64,000 nucleotides of DNA from Reichenbachiella carrageenanivorans (GTDB lineage Bacteria > Bacteroidota > Bacteroidia > Cytophagales > Cyclobacteriaceae): positions 1,242,001 through 1,306,000 of the forward strand of contig NZ_CP106735.1 of assembly GCF_025639805.1 (NCBI RefSeq), read 5' to 3'. Each line of letters starts with the position of its first letter. Position 1 is the first letter of the stretch. Made by a program: the position numbers and the translations under genes. Shown one piece after another: positions 62,776 to 64,000 of this stretch. The notes under the pieces were generated by a model that was not told the DNA's origin, ran no database searches, and saw only the letters and a list, made by a program, of their open reading frames with translations.

Positions 62776-64000
62776 TTATTTTGCCAGTACGTGATCGACC
62801 AAGTACTTCGAAAAAGATAACAGTTTTTCTTCTTCAAAAGTATTTGCAATCACTTGAATTCCAATCGGCATTCCGTTTTTATCCTTTCCGTTGGGCAAGG
62901 AGATAGCAGGAAGCCCAGCTAATGAAGCTTGTACGGTAAATATATCTTCGAGATACATTTCCAATGGGTCGCGGTTATGGCTATTGAGTTCAAAAGCAGT
63001 GGTAGGAGCGGTTGGCAAAATGATAAAATCGTGAGTTTCAAATATCTTTTTTGTTTCGTCACGAATTAATCTTCGAACTTTTTGAGCCTTGGTAAAATAG
63101 GCATCGTAAAAGCCCTCACTGAGCACATAGGTGCCAAGCAAAATTCTTTTTTTCACTTCATCGCCAAACCCTTCTGAGCGAGATTTTTTATACATCGACT
63201 CTAGGTCATGTGCTTTGTCGCTACGGTAGCCATATCGTACGCCATCGTATCTCGATAGGTTGGTGCTGGCCTCGGCAGTGGTGAGTATATAGTAGGTAGG
63301 GAGTACATAGTCTAGGTATTGAAAACCCAGATGATCGATACCGTGTCCTTGATTTTTTAATTTGGCGTAAGCCTCACTGGTGGCACTCTTTACTTCTTCG
63401 TCTAACCCTTCATGAGAGAGAATGTTGTCGAAGCAAGCGATTTTTGCGTTGCCTTCCCAGTGGATATTTTTGGAATAAGCTGGTACATCTGAATGCGAGA
63501 CGGTGGTGTCGTATTCGTCTGACCCAGCCATAATTTCGAGCGTAAGGGCGGTATCTTCTATGGTATTTGCTAAGATACCTACGCAATCGAACGAACTCGC
63601 ATAGGCAGATAGCCCGTGACGAGAGATGCGGCCATAATTAGGTTTGAGTCCTACAATCCCGCAGTAGGCTGCTGGCTGGCGTACTGAACCTCCTGTGTCT
63701 GACCCGATAGATACGAGGCACATGTCCGCTTGTACGGCGACTGCCGACCCACCAGAAGACCCTCCTGGCACACGGTTTTCTCCAGCGGCATTGATGACTG
63801 GACCAAACACCGAGTTTTCGTTGGACGAGCCCATGGCAAATTCATCGCAATTGTTTCTACCGATGAGGATGGCATCTTCGTCTAGCAAACGCTGTACGCA
63901 TGTGGCTGTAAATTGTGATTCGAAGCCTTCGAGTATTTTGCTGCCGCATTGAAGTGTATGGCCTTCGTGGCAGTACACATCTTTGATGGTGAAGACCATG
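62776..64000 (-). CDS. gatA: Glutamyl-tRNA(Gln)/aspartyl-tRNA(Asn) amidotransferase subunit A, partial
   Basis: About 407 residues are in the window and the gene continues past the right edge; roughly 70 N-terminal residues are missing. The visible ATG at 63999-63997 is an internal Met within the FTIKDVYC catalytic Lys motif. GGSSGGSAVAVQADMC and SIGSDTGGSVRQPAA give the Ser-cisSer-Lys amidase triad. GatA produces ammonia from glutamine for GatB to amidate misacylated tRNA. Confidence 0.96.
   Translation of the reverse strand, partial: MVFTIKDVYCHEGHTLQCGSKILEGFESQFTATCVQRLLDEDAILIGRNNCDEFAMGSSNENSVFGPVINAAGENRVPGGSSGGSAVAVQADMCLVSIGSDTGGSVRQPAAYCGIVGLKPNYGRISRHGLSAYASSFDCVGILANTIEDTALTLEIMAGSDEYDTTVSHSDVPAYSKNIHWEGNAKIACFDNILSHEGLDEEVKSATSEAYAKLKNQGHGIDHLGFQYLDYVLPTYYILTTAEASTNLSRYDGVRYGYRSDKAHDLESMYKKSRSEGFGDEVKKRILLGTYVLSEGFYDAYFTKAQKVRRLIRDETKKIFETHDFIILPTAPTTAFELNSHNRDPLEMYLEDIFTVQASLAGLPAISLPNGKDKNGMPIGIQVIANTFEEEKLLSFSKYLVDHVLAK

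Noticed and set aside
1..64000. CRISPR arrays, prophage or intact insertion sequences
   Set aside because: No regularly spaced repeats, integrases, transposases or phage structural genes were seen.

Overview
The window is a chromosomal segment of a Bacteroidota, most likely a marine gliding Cytophagales (Reichenbachiella/Marinoscillum type). This rests on gene content and style: a 2367-residue SprA (type IX secretion outer-membrane channel), two large surface proteins with C-terminal T9SS sorting domains, a DUF4837 lipoprotein, a stand-alone MoxR, and -7 promoter boxes of the Bacteroidota form TAnnTTTG. The genus is inference only. About 50 protein genes, one tRNA and one dead toxin-antitoxin locus can be supported. 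No rRNA, CRISPR array, prophage or intact insertion sequence was seen.

Layout. 0-8.3 kb: surface/envelope proteins (aspartyl-protease-like PDZ protein, VPS10/BNR-like T9SS cargo, saccharopine-dehydrogenase-like oxidoreductase, GDPD, SulP transporter). 8.5-14.9 kb: fabF, then rnr overlapping a polyprenyl synthase gene, a rhomboid protease and a DUF1571-LysM protein. 15-22.8 kb: secreted peptidases (S9, M61) and a very large beta-propeller/amidohydrolase, interrupted at 17.2-17.9 kb by a small decayed region carrying a parDE remnant. 22.9-28.9 kb: NAD(P)-binding protein, tRNA-Val, murF-DUF2461 pair, FG-GAP T9SS cargo and a lipoprotein. 28.9-32.5 kb (minus): hemerythrin-like protein, ruvX, def, aminotransferase and nitrilase, probably one operon with a recognisable promoter. 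32.6-40.5 kb (minus): a tightly packed seven-gene run, SpoIIE phosphatase, STAS protein, RsbW-like kinase, PPIase, lipoprotein, SurA-like PPIase, MoxR. 40.9-46.8 kb (plus): mfd, a polytopic membrane protein, a 2OG-Fe(II) oxygenase, a DUF2867-like protein. 46.8-64 kb (minus): Xaa-Pro aminopeptidase, TonB-like protein, a VanZ-family gene that lacks a standard start codon, gcvH, then maeB-ruvA-sprA, and gatA-mltD-like-DUF4837. gatA runs off the right edge.

How the genes work together. Much of the window serves the envelope: SprA exports CTD-tagged proteins such as the two T9SS cargoes here, the PPIases would help fold periplasmic/outer-membrane clients, MurF and the lytic transglycosylase build and cut peptidoglycan, and secreted peptidases feed on peptides. 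The rest is housekeeping (Rnr, Mfd, RuvA, RuvX, Def, GcvH, malic enzyme, GatA).

The most notable points are the coupling of a partner-switching signalling module to folding factors in one apparent operon, the step-by-step decay of a ParDE locus whose operator is still intact, a 100-bp element with perfect 18-bp inverted repeats behind fabF, and a VanZ gene apparently started at ATT across the gcvH stop codon. I did not find a clearly new multi-gene defence or biosynthetic system.
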